DNA of 64,000 bases from an uncultured Lachnospiraceae bacterium. GTDB lineage: Bacteria; Bacillota; Clostridia; Lachnospirales; Lachnospiraceae. Each line of letters starts with the position of its first letter. Position 1 is the first letter of the stretch. Below the pieces are notes generated by a model. It saw only the letters and a list, made by a program, of their open reading frames with translations. It made no database searches and was not told where the DNA came from. Both the position numbers and the translations under genes were made by a program. Location: contig CAJTPS010000003.1 of assembly GCA_910578555.1 (NCBI GenBank), forward strand, positions 142,302 through 206,301. Reading direction: 5' to 3'. Positions 53,781 through 61,992 of the stretch are shown piece by piece.

Positions 53781-54158
53781 ATGTTAACTAAAGTAGCTAC
53801 GGACAAAGCACCGGCGGCAATCGGACCTTACTCACAGGGCATTATTGCAGGAGATTTCCTGTATGCATCGGGACAGATTCCGATTGATCCTGCGACAGGA
53901 GAGATTAAGGGCACCGATATCACGGAGCAGGCGGAACAGGTTATGCGGAATGTGGGAGCGATCCTGACAGAAGCAGGAACAGATTATACGAAAGTTGTGA
54001 AAACCACATGTTTTCTGGCGGAAATGGCTGACTTTGCCGCTTTTAATGCAGTTTACGAGAAATATTTCACCGAAAAACCGGCCAGAAGCTGTGTTGCCGT
54101 GAAGCAGCTTCCCAAGGATGTGCTCTGCGAGGTGGAAGTAGTCGCATATCTGGGATAG
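53781..54158 (+). CDS. ridA: RidA-family reactive imine/enamine deaminase
   Basis: A 125-residue YjgF/YER057c/UK114 protein hydrolysing reactive enamine/imine intermediates such as 2-aminoacrylate. The core is fully typical: ATDKAPAAIGPYSQGI-like start, YASGQIPIDPATGEI, CFLAEMADFAAFNAVYEKYF and PARSCVAVKQLPKDVLCEVEVVAYLG with the catalytic Arg. GAGAGGC precedes the ATG. Followed by an aroK-like gene 41 bp later. Confidence 0.94.
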   Translation: MLTKVATDKAPAAIGPYSQGIIAGDFLYASGQIPIDPATGEIKGTDITEQAEQVMRNVGAILTEAGTDYTKVVKTTCFLAEMADFAAFNAVYEKYFTEKPARSCVAVKQLPKDVLCEVEVVAYLG

Positions 54159-54199
54159 TTCACGGAGTACCGGGAATTGATTGAAAGGCACAAGTATAT

Positions 54200-54703
54200 A
54201 TGAACAAGGATAATATCATCCTCATCGGTATGCCCGGCGCAGGCAAGAGTACAGTAGGTGTAGTACTTGCCAAAAAGCTGGGCTATGCCTTTGTGGATTC
54301 GGATCTGGTCATTCAGAGCAGAGAAGGAAAGCTGTTACATGAGATCATAGAGGAGCGGGGCATAGAAGCATTCTGGTCTGTGGAGGAGAATGCCAATGCC
54401 TCCATTGATGTACACAGAACCGTGATTGCCACCGGCGGCAGTGTCGTATACGGGCGCAGAGCCATGGAGCATCTAAAGCAGATTGGCGTGGTCGTATATC
54501 TCAGGCTGTCCTGCGACGCTATTGCCGACAGGCTGGGAGACCTGAACGAGCGCGGCGTGACGCTGCGGGAAGGCCAGGGACTGACGGAGCTTTACGCGGA
54601 GCGCGTGCCCATGTATGAGGAATACGCGGATGTTACGATAGAGTGTGAGGGTTTTTCCATCCGGGAGATCGTAGAACATGTATGTGAGATCATCCATATC
54701 TGA
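54200..54703 (+). CDS. Shikimate kinase-like protein with altered substrate residues
   Basis: A 167-residue P-loop kinase of the AroK fold. Walker A is GMPGAGKST and the DSD motif is present (FVDSDLVI). However the usual FRxxE shikimate-binding motif reads FWSVEE, so the Arg is Trp, and the GGG triplet reads ATGGSVV; the lid Arg (AERVP) is kept. It may still be a shikimate kinase of a divergent Clostridial branch or may act on another small alcohol. Ribosome-binding site is GAAAGGC. Confidence 0.75.
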   Translation: MNKDNIILIGMPGAGKSTVGVVLAKKLGYAFVDSDLVIQSREGKLLHEIIEERGIEAFWSVEENANASIDVHRTVIATGGSVVYGRRAMEHLKQIGVVVYLRLSCDAIADRLGDLNERGVTLREGQGLTELYAERVPMYEEYADVTIECEGFSIREIVEHVCEIIHI

Positions 54704-54716
54704 AAAAACTCTTTTC

Positions 54717-54745
54717 GCATAATTTCTCCGGATTTGCAGAAAATA
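54717..54745 (+). promoter_or_regulatory. Possible sigma-G-like promoter of spoVAE
   Basis: GCATA (54717-54721), 17-base spacer, GAAAATA (54739-54745), a 5-of-7 match to the -10 consensus; weaker than the other two spoVA promoters but with the same spacing. Confidence 0.45.
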
Positions 54746-54829
54746 ATTCTAAAAAGAACGTGACACTGTAATCTATGTTTACATCTTAGCGTAAGACGTG
54801 ACATAGGCAGCGTGGAAACGGAGGAAGTA

Positions 54830-55186
54830 ATGGATTATTTCAATGCATTCTGGGTAGGCGGTCTGATCTGTGCGCTGGTGCAGATTCTGATGGAAAAGAC
54901 GAAGCTGCTGCCGGGGCGTATCATGGTGCTGCTCGTATGTACGGGTGCGGTGATCAGCTTTTTCGGCTGGTATGAGCCTTTTATGGAGTATGCGGGCGCT
55001 GGTGCCAGTGTGCCGCTGCTCGGTTACGGGAATATTCTGATGAAGGGCGTCAAGGAAGCCATATCCGAAAGCGGATTTATCGGGCTGTTCCAGGGCGGTT
55101 TCAAGACCGGTGCAGTGGGGTGCTGTGCCGCGCTGGTGTTCGGTTATCTGGCAAGTCTTGTCTTTAAGCCGAAGATGAAAGGATAA
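54830..55186 (+). CDS. spoVAE: Stage V sporulation protein AE
   Basis: SpoVA membrane subunit of 118 residues from ATG 54830 (CGGAGGAAGT upstream). Helices and family loop AGAGASVPLLGYGNILMKGV, plus ISESGFIGLFQGGFKTGAVG, identify it; it is homologous to SpoVAC. It is separated from spoVAD by 3.3 kb of unrelated and partly decayed genes. Confidence 0.93.
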   Translation: MDYFNAFWVGGLICALVQILMEKTKLLPGRIMVLLVCTGAVISFFGWYEPFMEYAGAGASVPLLGYGNILMKGVKEAISESGFIGLFQGGFKTGAVGCCAALVFGYLASLVFKPKMKG

Positions 55187-55209
55187 GGCGGAAGCGGTTT
55201 CCCGGGCAA

Positions 55210-55243
55210 CGGGCTTTTGCACGAAAATTCAGTGCACAGCCCG
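55210..55243. terminator. Bidirectional terminator between spoVAE and the ABC exporter
   Basis: CGGGCTTTTGCAC and GTGCACAGCCCG form an imperfect stem around GAAAATTCA between two convergent genes. Confidence 0.6.
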
Positions 55244-55269
55244 CTGCCGGATGCAAAGCCGTCAGTTTA

Positions 55270-57063
55270 TTATTTCTGCTCTGTCAGAAAATCATACTGC
55301 GACATAAACAGCTTATAATACTCTCCCTTTAACTCCAGCAGTTCATCGTGTGTTCCCTTCTCAAGTATATTTCCCTGATCTACATACATGATACAACTCG
55401 CGTTCTTGATCGTGGAGAGTCTGTGGGCGATGATGAAGGAGGTACGGCCTTCCAGCAGGCGGTTCAGGCCTTTCTGCAGCAGGATCTCGGTTTCCGTGTC
55501 GATGCTGGAGGTTGCTTCATCCAGAATCAGGATCGCGGGATTCTCCAGCAGTGCTCTGGCGAAACTGATGAGCTGCCGCTGTCCGGCTGACAGGCGGCTG
55601 CCGCGCTCGTTGACCTGGGTCTGGTAGCCGTGTTCCATCTCCATAATAAAATCGTGCGCGCAGACGGTTTTGGCGGCATTGATCACATCCTCGTCTGTGG
55701 CGTCCAGATTCCCATAACGTATGTTATCCATAATCGTGCCGGAGAAGATGAAACTGTCCTGCATCATGATACCCATCTGCTTGCGCAGAGATTTCAGCGT
55801 CACCCGGGAGATATCCGTACCGTCGATCAGGATCGTGCCGGAGCCTACATTATAGAAACGGCTGATCAGATTGACAATGGTGGATTTTCCGGCGCCGGTA
55901 GGCCCCACAATGGCATAGGTGTCACCGGGGTTGGCAGTGAAGTTTACTTTGTTCAGAATCTGCACGTTATCCTCGTAGCTGAAACATACATCCCGGAAAG
56001 TGACCTCTCCGCGAATGGGCGGCATTGGTACCGCGTCAGGCGCATCTTTAACATTTACCGGTTCATCAATCGTCTCGAATATGCGTTCGAGATAGGCGAT
56101 TGCCGTGAGGAGCGAGTTGTAGAAAGAGGCAAGCGTGTTGATCGGCTCCCAGAACCTCGATATGTAGGAGGTAAAAGCGATCAGGATACCGATCGTGACC
56201 CCGTAGAGTTCACCGGAGATCCAGCCGATGCCCATCACATAGATGAAGGCGGTGGTCACGGTGGAGATGGAGTCGATACACGGCCACATGATAAAGTTAT
56301 ATTTGACGGCACGCATCCAGGAGCCGCGGTAGCCGTCGCTCAACCGGTTGAAGATAGAAGTGTTCTCTTCTTCCCGTACAAAAGACTGGGTAACCCGTAT
56401 GCCGTTAATGCTCTCTGCGATATAGGCGGTCAGATTGGACTGCTTGTTACTCTGCACCTGCCATGCATGCCGCTGGCGCCTCTTGACGAAGATAATGACC
56501 GCCATCAGTACGGGGAGCCCGCACAGACAGATTAGTGTGAGCCGCACATGAAGCGCAAGCATAAAGAGCAGGATAAAGATCAGGTTGCACAGATCCGTGA
56601 TCGTGTTAATAATACCGTTGGACAACAGGTCGCTTAAGCTGTTGACGTAGTTGACTACGCGCACCTGTATCTTGCCGTGGGGACGCTCGTCATAGTAGGA
56701 AAAAGGCAGTTCCTGCAGGTGGCAGAAGATATCGGAACGGAGCTTATGTACCACGGACTGGCCGACGCGGCTCGTAATCCGTATTTTAAAACGGATGCAG
56801 ACGCAGGCGTACAATACTATAACGAGTGATATTAATGTAATAATCACAATGGCGCGTATATTTCCTTCCGGAATATAAGTGTCCATGATCTCACTGATAA
56901 AGATCGGAAAGAGCATGGTCAGCGCGGAGGAAGACAGCATGAGAAAGAGTGCCAGCGCTAGCTGCCCGCGGTAAGGTTTCACATATTGCAGCAGACGTTT
57001 CATCTGTCGGATGTCATAGCTTTCCTCGATGATTTCATCAATGTCATATTTGTTTCGTGCCAT
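55270..57063 (-). CDS. ABC exporter half-transporter with canonical ATPase
   Basis: A 597-residue membrane-fused ABC exporter subunit: six helices in the first ~330 residues, then an ATPase with Walker A GPTGAGKST, signature LSAGQRQ, Walker B ILDEATSSID and switch His in IIAHRLST. All catalytic residues are intact. Ribosome-binding site GAGGAAAC. It lies 57 bp behind the second half-transporter gene; both form a heterodimer of the BmrCD/TM287-288 type. Substrate (drug, lipid or peptide) unknown. Confidence 0.92.
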   Translation of the reverse strand: MARNKYDIDEIIEESYDIRQMKRLLQYVKPYRGQLALALFLMLSSSALTMLFPIFISEIMDTYIPEGNIRAIVIITLISLVIVLYACVCIRFKIRITSRVGQSVVHKLRSDIFCHLQELPFSYYDERPHGKIQVRVVNYVNSLSDLLSNGIINTITDLCNLIFILLFMLALHVRLTLICLCGLPVLMAVIIFVKRRQRHAWQVQSNKQSNLTAYIAESINGIRVTQSFVREEENTSIFNRLSDGYRGSWMRAVKYNFIMWPCIDSISTVTTAFIYVMGIGWISGELYGVTIGILIAFTSYISRFWEPINTLASFYNSLLTAIAYLERIFETIDEPVNVKDAPDAVPMPPIRGEVTFRDVCFSYEDNVQILNKVNFTANPGDTYAIVGPTGAGKSTIVNLISRFYNVGSGTILIDGTDISRVTLKSLRKQMGIMMQDSFIFSGTIMDNIRYGNLDATDEDVINAAKTVCAHDFIMEMEHGYQTQVNERGSRLSAGQRQLISFARALLENPAILILDEATSSIDTETEILLQKGLNRLLEGRTSFIIAHRLSTIKNASCIMYVDQGNILEKGTHDELLELKGEYYKLFMSQYDFLTEQK

Positions 57064-57120
57064 ATTGTTGTTTCCTCGTTTCCGAGCATGTTCTGCTCAT
57101 ATCAGTCTGCAGGAGCCGGA

Positions 57121-58863
57121 TCAGCAGTTCCTGATGTATTTCTCATATTCTCCGTACTGATGCCGGAACACAGTTGCATAATAACTGTTATTCTTAAGTA
57201 GTTCTTCGTGCGTGCCCTGTTCCACAATGTGCCCGTCATTCAGAACCAGAATCAGGTCGGAATCTTTGATGGAGGATATGCGGTAGGCAACCACGAAGAT
57301 CGTGCAGTCTCTGTCCAGCGTGCGGAGCTGATCCTGTATGTAGCTTTCCGTTTCCATGTCCACGGCGGAAGTAGTGTCGTCCAGAATCAGGATGGAAGGG
57401 TTCTTCAGCAGAGCCCTTGCCAGCGAGATCCGCTGCTTCTGACCGCCGGAAAGTCCTACGCCGCGTTCACCGACGATCGTGTCATAGCCTTCCGGCATCT
57501 GGCGGATAAAACCGTCCGCATCCGCCATAACGGCGGCTTTCTCGACTTCTTCAAAAGGGCAGTCCGGCCGGCTGTAAGCGATATTTCCCTCGATCGTATC
57601 CGAGAACAGGAAGACGTCCTGCATGGCCATGCCGATATTCTGCCGCAGATTATACAGATCCAGATCCTTGACGTTGCGCCCGTCCACCAGTACTTCTCCG
57701 TCCGTCACGTCGTAGAAACGGCACAGCAGATTCATGATCGTCGATTTGCCGGAACCGGTGGAGCCCAGGATGCCTACCGTCTGCCCGCTCTTCACATGAA
57801 AACTGACGTTATGTATGATATCTTCGTCATCGGCGCTGTAGGATACGCCACGAAACTCCACATCCCCCCGCAGACGTTTACAGGGAATCGCATTGACGGG
57901 ATATTTTACATTAGGCTCTTCGCTGTAGGTGGCGTAGATTTTTTCCACGGAGGTGGTGAAACGCTGGATATCGTTGATCCGCCATCCGATCTGCCGCAGC
58001 GGGTTCATGAGCATCCACAGATAGCCGTTCACCGTTACATAGCTGCCCAGCGTCATTTCTCCCTGAATGACCATGATACTGCCCACGAGCATGAGTATGA
58101 GGGTGAGCAGATTGGAGAGAAATTCAAACAGCGGTACGTATTTTGTCCAGATTTCCGCGGCGGCAAGCTCGGCGTCGCGGTAGCCGTCGTTTTCCCGGTT
58201 AAATTTTCCGATTTCATAGTCTTCCTTGGAGAAGGCTTTGACGACGCGGTTTCCGCTGATATTTTCCTGTACAAATGTATTTAAGGAAGAGAACTGTTCC
58301 CGGATCTTCCAGAAACAGGGGCGCCCGTTCTTCGTCTGGCTTAAGGTCACGAGGAAAGACAGCGGCAGCACGAGACACATGCACAGTGCCAGTTTGACAC
58401 TGACCGTAAACACCATGACCAGGGCAAACAGGAAGATGAAGACATTTTCATACACCTGATAAATAACAAATGCTATGAAATGCCGGATGGCGTCCATATC
58501 GCCCGTCTGCCGGCTGAGCAGATCACCGGTTCTCTTCTTATTATAAAAGTTAAAGTCCTCCTGCAGCAGTTTGCGGTACACGGTATCGCGCATTGTGTAG
58601 AGCACATCCTGCGAACATGTCTCGAAGATCAGCTGCGAAAGATAGCGCAGCAGACCGCGCAGGATCGTAATCAGCAGGAGAAATACGATCAGCCTTGGCA
58701 GCTGTTCATACTGTCCGGCGATGATCACATCGTCCACGATGGCGCCGGACACGATCGGCTTGACGATGGCGAGCACGGAGATCACCGTGACAAGCACCAG
58801 TCCGAAGATCATGCTCCGGGTATGTTTATGCAGGAAAGAATAAAACCATTTCATGGGGGTCAT
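57121..58863 (-). CDS. ABC exporter half-transporter with degenerate ATPase site
   Basis: A 580-residue partner of the preceding exporter, started at the ATG at 58863 (GTGAGG upstream); a GTG at 58878 overlaps that ribosome-binding site. Walker A GSTGSGKST and signature LSGGQKQR are normal, but Walker B ends in Asp instead of Glu (ILDDTTSAVD) and the switch His is Tyr (VVAYRIS). This loss in one half is the hallmark of asymmetric heterodimeric exporters, where one ATP site is non-hydrolysing. Confidence 0.92.
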   Translation of the reverse strand: MTPMKWFYSFLHKHTRSMIFGLVLVTVISVLAIVKPIVSGAIVDDVIIAGQYEQLPRLIVFLLLITILRGLLRYLSQLIFETCSQDVLYTMRDTVYRKLLQEDFNFYNKKRTGDLLSRQTGDMDAIRHFIAFVIYQVYENVFIFLFALVMVFTVSVKLALCMCLVLPLSFLVTLSQTKNGRPCFWKIREQFSSLNTFVQENISGNRVVKAFSKEDYEIGKFNRENDGYRDAELAAAEIWTKYVPLFEFLSNLLTLILMLVGSIMVIQGEMTLGSYVTVNGYLWMLMNPLRQIGWRINDIQRFTTSVEKIYATYSEEPNVKYPVNAIPCKRLRGDVEFRGVSYSADDEDIIHNVSFHVKSGQTVGILGSTGSGKSTIMNLLCRFYDVTDGEVLVDGRNVKDLDLYNLRQNIGMAMQDVFLFSDTIEGNIAYSRPDCPFEEVEKAAVMADADGFIRQMPEGYDTIVGERGVGLSGGQKQRISLARALLKNPSILILDDTTSAVDMETESYIQDQLRTLDRDCTIFVVAYRISSIKDSDLILVLNDGHIVEQGTHEELLKNNSYYATVFRHQYGEYEKYIRNC

Positions 58864-58878
58864 AGGTATGTACCTCAC

Positions 58879-59182
58879 TGTTCATCAGGTTATGCGGCCG
58901 CACCGGACCAGGCGGGCGGCAACAGACTTCCGGGTCTTTTCGGCATTCGGATCACATAAGGAATCGTATGCGCTTAGATATGAATATAGCCCGAATGCCA
59001 TCATAAGTAAAGGGGTAAAAATTATATATTTTATATAGTATTTTTTAGACATGAAACAAGGCTTGTAATCAGGTATCACAAAGAATAATTTTCCGGATAA
59101 AAAAATCTGCAGATAATTGAAGACAATCGAAGAAGTCATTCGTTATAATGGATAGAGTTACTTGTGAAAGGGGGCAGACGAT
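58879..59182. other. Intergenic region between ABC exporter and sigma-factor operons
   Basis: About 300 AT-rich bases separating divergent operons. TATAAT at 59145-59150 may be a -10 element for the rightward operon. A minus-strand frame (58885-59139) with one hydrophobic segment lacks a ribosome-binding site and I do not call it. Confidence 0.4.
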
Positions 59183-59200
59183 ATTAACAGGGAAGAACAA

Positions 59201-59692
59201 TTGTCAGCGCTGATTGATTCTTACCAACATCTTGTTTTTTCCATATGTTATAAAATGACATCGGACTATTTTGCCTCCGAGGATCTGGCGCAGGAGACTT
59301 TCCTGTCGGCTTACAAACATCTTGGGGAGTTTGACGGTAAATATGAGAAAGCCTGGCTGTGCAGGATAGCGACGAACAAATGCCTGGATTATCTGCAGAG
59401 TGCCGGAAGGCGGGTGATTCCGACAGAAGATGTGGTGATGAACGAGACGCGTACTTATGAGGGGGCGCCAGAGATCGTCTGCCTGGAAGAAGAGGTGCGG
59501 CAGACTTTACTGAAAAGATGTATGTCACTGAAGCCGCCTTATGATGAGATCGCAAAGGCTTACTATTATGACGAAATGAATGTTGCGGAGATCTCAGCGC
59601 AGAGAGGCATGAAAGTCAAGACGGTTCAGACACAGATTTATCGAGCGCGGGCTATGCTGCGCAAATTATATGGAAAGGAGAAGGGCGCATGA
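59201..59692 (+). CDS. ECF-type RNA polymerase sigma factor
   Basis: Sigma-70 family factor with regions 2 and 4 only: YQHLVFSICYKMTSDYFASE and LAQETFLSAYKHL (region 2), and VAEISAQRGMKVKTVQTQIYRARAML (region 4); 163 residues. The start is unsettled. TTG 59201 is the first standard codon, but AAAGGGGG at 59167-59174 points to ATT 59183, which would give INREEQLSALI, an N-terminus like that of related factors. Next gene overlaps by ATGA and is a likely anti-sigma factor. Confidence 0.88.
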   Translation: MSALIDSYQHLVFSICYKMTSDYFASEDLAQETFLSAYKHLGEFDGKYEKAWLCRIATNKCLDYLQSAGRRVIPTEDVVMNETRTYEGAPEIVCLEEEVRQTLLKRCMSLKPPYDEIAKAYYYDEMNVAEISAQRGMKVKTVQTQIYRARAMLRKLYGKEKGA

Positions 59693-60171
59693 TATACAAC
59701 ATGGATGATGAAAAGAAAAGAGTGAACAGACGGCGGAATGACGACTTCTCCGGCGGCATGAGCGACGAGGCACTCACGGAGTTGATCAGGCAGGTAGAGG
59801 CGGAGGAGATGCTGCACGCCCCCGGACAGCTTAAGGAAAATATATTCATGCAGCTGCGGCAGGAAAGGCAGGCTGCGAAGAAAAGGCAGGTTTTCATCTA
59901 TCGCGCTAAAGTGCTGGCAGCCATGGCGGCGGCTCTTACGGTATTGATCTTTATGCCGGACGACCGTGTGGAGAGTGTGCAGAAGGCACCCGTGCAGCAG
60001 GAAGAGAGCGATTCTCTGGAAGAGATCGCCCAGAAGCGGCAAAGAAGCAGGGACGATGAGTGGGAAAAGTACCTTGCCGGGCAGGCGCGCGGCGGCGTGA
60101 GAGGGTTTTTTGACAATATCAATGAGAAATTGACACAGTTCGGGACGGACTTATATCAGAATATTAATTAA
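59689..60171 (+). CDS. Putative membrane-anchored anti-sigma factor
   Basis: A 160-residue protein with a ~75-residue acidic/basic cytoplasmic part, one membrane helix (YRAKVLAAMAAALTVLIFM) and a ~70-residue extracytoplasmic tail. It overlaps the ECF sigma gene by 4 bp, the usual arrangement for sigma/anti-sigma pairs. No zinc-binding ASD motif (HxxxCxxC) is present, so assignment rests on context and topology. Confidence 0.7.
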   Translation: MIYNMDDEKKRVNRRRNDDFSGGMSDEALTELIRQVEAEEMLHAPGQLKENIFMQLRQERQAAKKRQVFIYRAKVLAAMAAALTVLIFMPDDRVESVQKAPVQQEESDSLEEIAQKRQRSRDDEWEKYLAGQARGGVRGFFDNINEKLTQFGTDLYQNIN

Positions 60172-60195
60172 CAATAGAAAATGGAGGAAAATAGA

Positions 60196-60837
60196 ATGCA
60201 AAGAAAGAAAAGCAGATTTTGGTTGTTTATGTGGTCGCTCATACCGGGGGCGGGTGATATGTATCTGGGATTTATGAAGATGGGAATCAGCCTTATGCTC
60301 GGATTTATGGCGCTGATCGTCGTGACCGGGATTACGAATATCGGCGCACTGGCGGTATTTCCTGTTGCCATGTGGTTTTACAGCTTCTTCCATGCCAACA
60401 ATCTGGCGGGGTTAGACGAGCATACCTTTATGGCGGTAGAAGACAGGTTCCTGTTCGGTCTGGATGAATGGAACACGATAGAGAAACTGGGTTCCCATAT
60501 GACCGGCAAAAGGAAAACTGTTGTGGCGGCTGTATTTATCCTGATCGGCGTGATTACGTTATGGCAGGCGGTATTTAATCTTTTATGTGATATTTTCGGA
60601 TGGGATAATTTTGTCTTAAGTCAGATTTATTACTTTATGAGAGATGATCTGCCGCGCTTTGTGGTCGGCATTGCGATTATCTGGGCGGGTCTGCTGATGA
60701 TCCGCGGTAAGAAAGCGGAAATGATCGTTGAAGAAGGCATGCCCGTGCAGTACGGCGAACCGGAGCGGCAGGGCTATGTTACACAGAACGCACAGCAGGA
60801 TACGGTGGCAGATGATAACGAACCGGATCGACAGTAA
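60196..60837 (+). CDS. Multi-pass membrane protein of the ECF operon
   Basis: A 213-residue protein from ATG 60196 (GGAGGAAAAT upstream). The N-terminal ~70 residues resemble a TM2-like pair of helices (FMWSLIPGAGDMYLGFMKMG), followed by two more helix pairs and a charged C-terminal tail. It is the third gene of the sigma operon, probably part of an envelope response. Function unknown. Confidence 0.75.
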   Translation: MQRKKSRFWLFMWSLIPGAGDMYLGFMKMGISLMLGFMALIVVTGITNIGALAVFPVAMWFYSFFHANNLAGLDEHTFMAVEDRFLFGLDEWNTIEKLGSHMTGKRKTVVAAVFILIGVITLWQAVFNLLCDIFGWDNFVLSQIYYFMRDDLPRFVVGIAIIWAGLLMIRGKKAEMIVEEGMPVQYGEPERQGYVTQNAQQDTVADDNEPDRQ

Positions 60838-60860
60838 TATTGCATAAGGAGGGAGAGAGC

Positions 60861-61271
60861 ATGGAACGGGAAGCAGTTATGAACCAGGAAGCAGCGATGG
60901 GTCAGGAAGCGGGCGGGGCGCGACAGACGGTGGCAAACTGCGGGAAAGAGGTCAGGAATGTGCCGACCCGCAGAGTTGGAACGGTGTCTTTCGGCATTAC
61001 GCTGGTGTGCTACGGTATACTCTTTTTGACACACATTTTTGTACCGATGGTAAGATACAGTTTTATATTCAGGTGCTGGCCGTTGGTCTTTATTCTGCTG
61101 GGTCTGGAGATTCTGGTGGAGAGTCATAAATGTAAAAGCGGAGAGTGGAAAATGATCTATGACTTTCCGGCAGTGATCATGTTGGGAATCATGCTGCTCT
61201 TTGCGATGGTCATGGCGGCAATTGATTTCGAGATGGCTTATCAGACAGGCGGCGTGACAGTATTCTTCTGA
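60861..61271 (+). CDS. LiaI/LiaF-like (DUF5668-type) membrane protein
   Basis: A 136-residue protein from ATG 60861 (AAGGAGGGAG upstream). About 40 polar residues lead to helices containing SFGITLVCYGILFLTHIF and FRCWPLVFILLGLEILVE, the pattern of the LiaI/LiaF transmembrane region. LiaI/F-type proteins act in cell-envelope stress. It ends the ECF sigma operon. Confidence 0.75.
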   Translation: MEREAVMNQEAAMGQEAGGARQTVANCGKEVRNVPTRRVGTVSFGITLVCYGILFLTHIFVPMVRYSFIFRCWPLVFILLGLEILVESHKCKSGEWKMIYDFPAVIMLGIMLLFAMVMAAIDFEMAYQTGGVTVFF

Positions 61272-61280
61272 TATGGCGTG

Positions 61281-61784
61281 TCAAAGTTCCTCGTACGCGA
61301 TCGATTTGAGCGAGAGGAATCGTCTGACAGCCTGATCCCAGAGCACGTCAGGCGTTTTATCCATAACAAAAGTATGAAAGGCGGTGCCGGTCACCAGAGT
61401 CAGACCGGTGCCGTCATATTTTATGTTCAGCACGAAAGCCTTGACCTGTTCCGTGGATACGGCAGTATCACCCTTTTGCAGGATCGAATCTACATGGGAA
61501 GGGATCAGGTGGAGTACAAAGCGGAAGGCGGAAGGCGTACGCCTGCCTTTGATCAGGTCAAAACAGATCGGGCGCATGGTCTTCCAGGCGGAAAAGTCAT
61601 AGGGGCGGATGGCCTCATCTTCCCATTCTTCCGATGTATAGAATTCTCTGTTCTGATGTCCGTCAATACGGAATGTATTGTAGGTGCTGATGGAAGCCTC
61701 CTCCAGCAGAAAAAAATCGAAATCCTCGCTGCCGAGCAGTTTTCCCATAAATTGTCTGATGTTCGTGATTTTCAGTGCGATCAT
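61281..61784 (-). CDS. DUF5721-like protein
   Basis: A 167-residue soluble protein beginning MIALKITNIRQFMGKLLGSE. It fits what I recall of the Lachnospiraceae-restricted DUF5721 family, with FDFFLLEEASI, YDFSAWKTMRPICFDLIKG and VLNIKYDGTGLTLVTG. Function unknown. It converges with the ECF operon, its stop 10 bp from the membrane protein gene's end. Confidence 0.7.
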   Translation of the reverse strand: MIALKITNIRQFMGKLLGSEDFDFFLLEEASISTYNTFRIDGHQNREFYTSEEWEDEAIRPYDFSAWKTMRPICFDLIKGRRTPSAFRFVLHLIPSHVDSILQKGDTAVSTEQVKAFVLNIKYDGTGLTLVTGTAFHTFVMDKTPDVLWDQAVRRFLSLKSIAYEEL

Positions 61785-61884
61785 AAGTACTCCGTTTCTG
61801 AATAATTCGTATGCGGTAATGTTTCATAAGACTGCAAAATGTGGTTATAGTATTTTAGGGTGTAGATAATTGTTGCGCTTATTC

Positions 61885-61904
61885 GGGTTCGCGAAGCGAA
61901 TCCC
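61885..61904. repeat. Hairpin repeat copy 6
   Basis: GGGTTCGC-GAA-GCGAATCCC, preceded by TTGCGCTTATTC, in the spacer upstream of the DUF5721-like gene. The stem bases differ from other copies but remain paired. Confidence 0.65.
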
Positions 61905-61992
61905 GCAAACGGGCTGATAACCGTCGGTATCAGTATAGCACAGAGGATATGGGGAAAGAAAGCGAATTATTTTGATTTGATAACATTTGTAA

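Noticed and set aside
55630..56535. 301-codon plus-strand frame opposite the ABC exporter gene
   Set aside because: Antisense shadow of a well-supported ABC gene; His/Asp-rich composition typical of reverse-frame artefacts.
57208..58284. 358-codon plus-strand frame opposite the second ABC half-transporter
   Set aside because: Same reason: reverse-strand shadow with no domain.
58885..59139. 84-codon minus-strand frame with one hydrophobic segment
   Set aside because: No ribosome-binding site and it lies in the probable promoter region of divergent operons.
61278..61805. Long plus-strand frame opposite the DUF5721-like gene
   Set aside because: No ribosome-binding site or recognisable motif; the minus-strand frame has family-like sequence and a better start.
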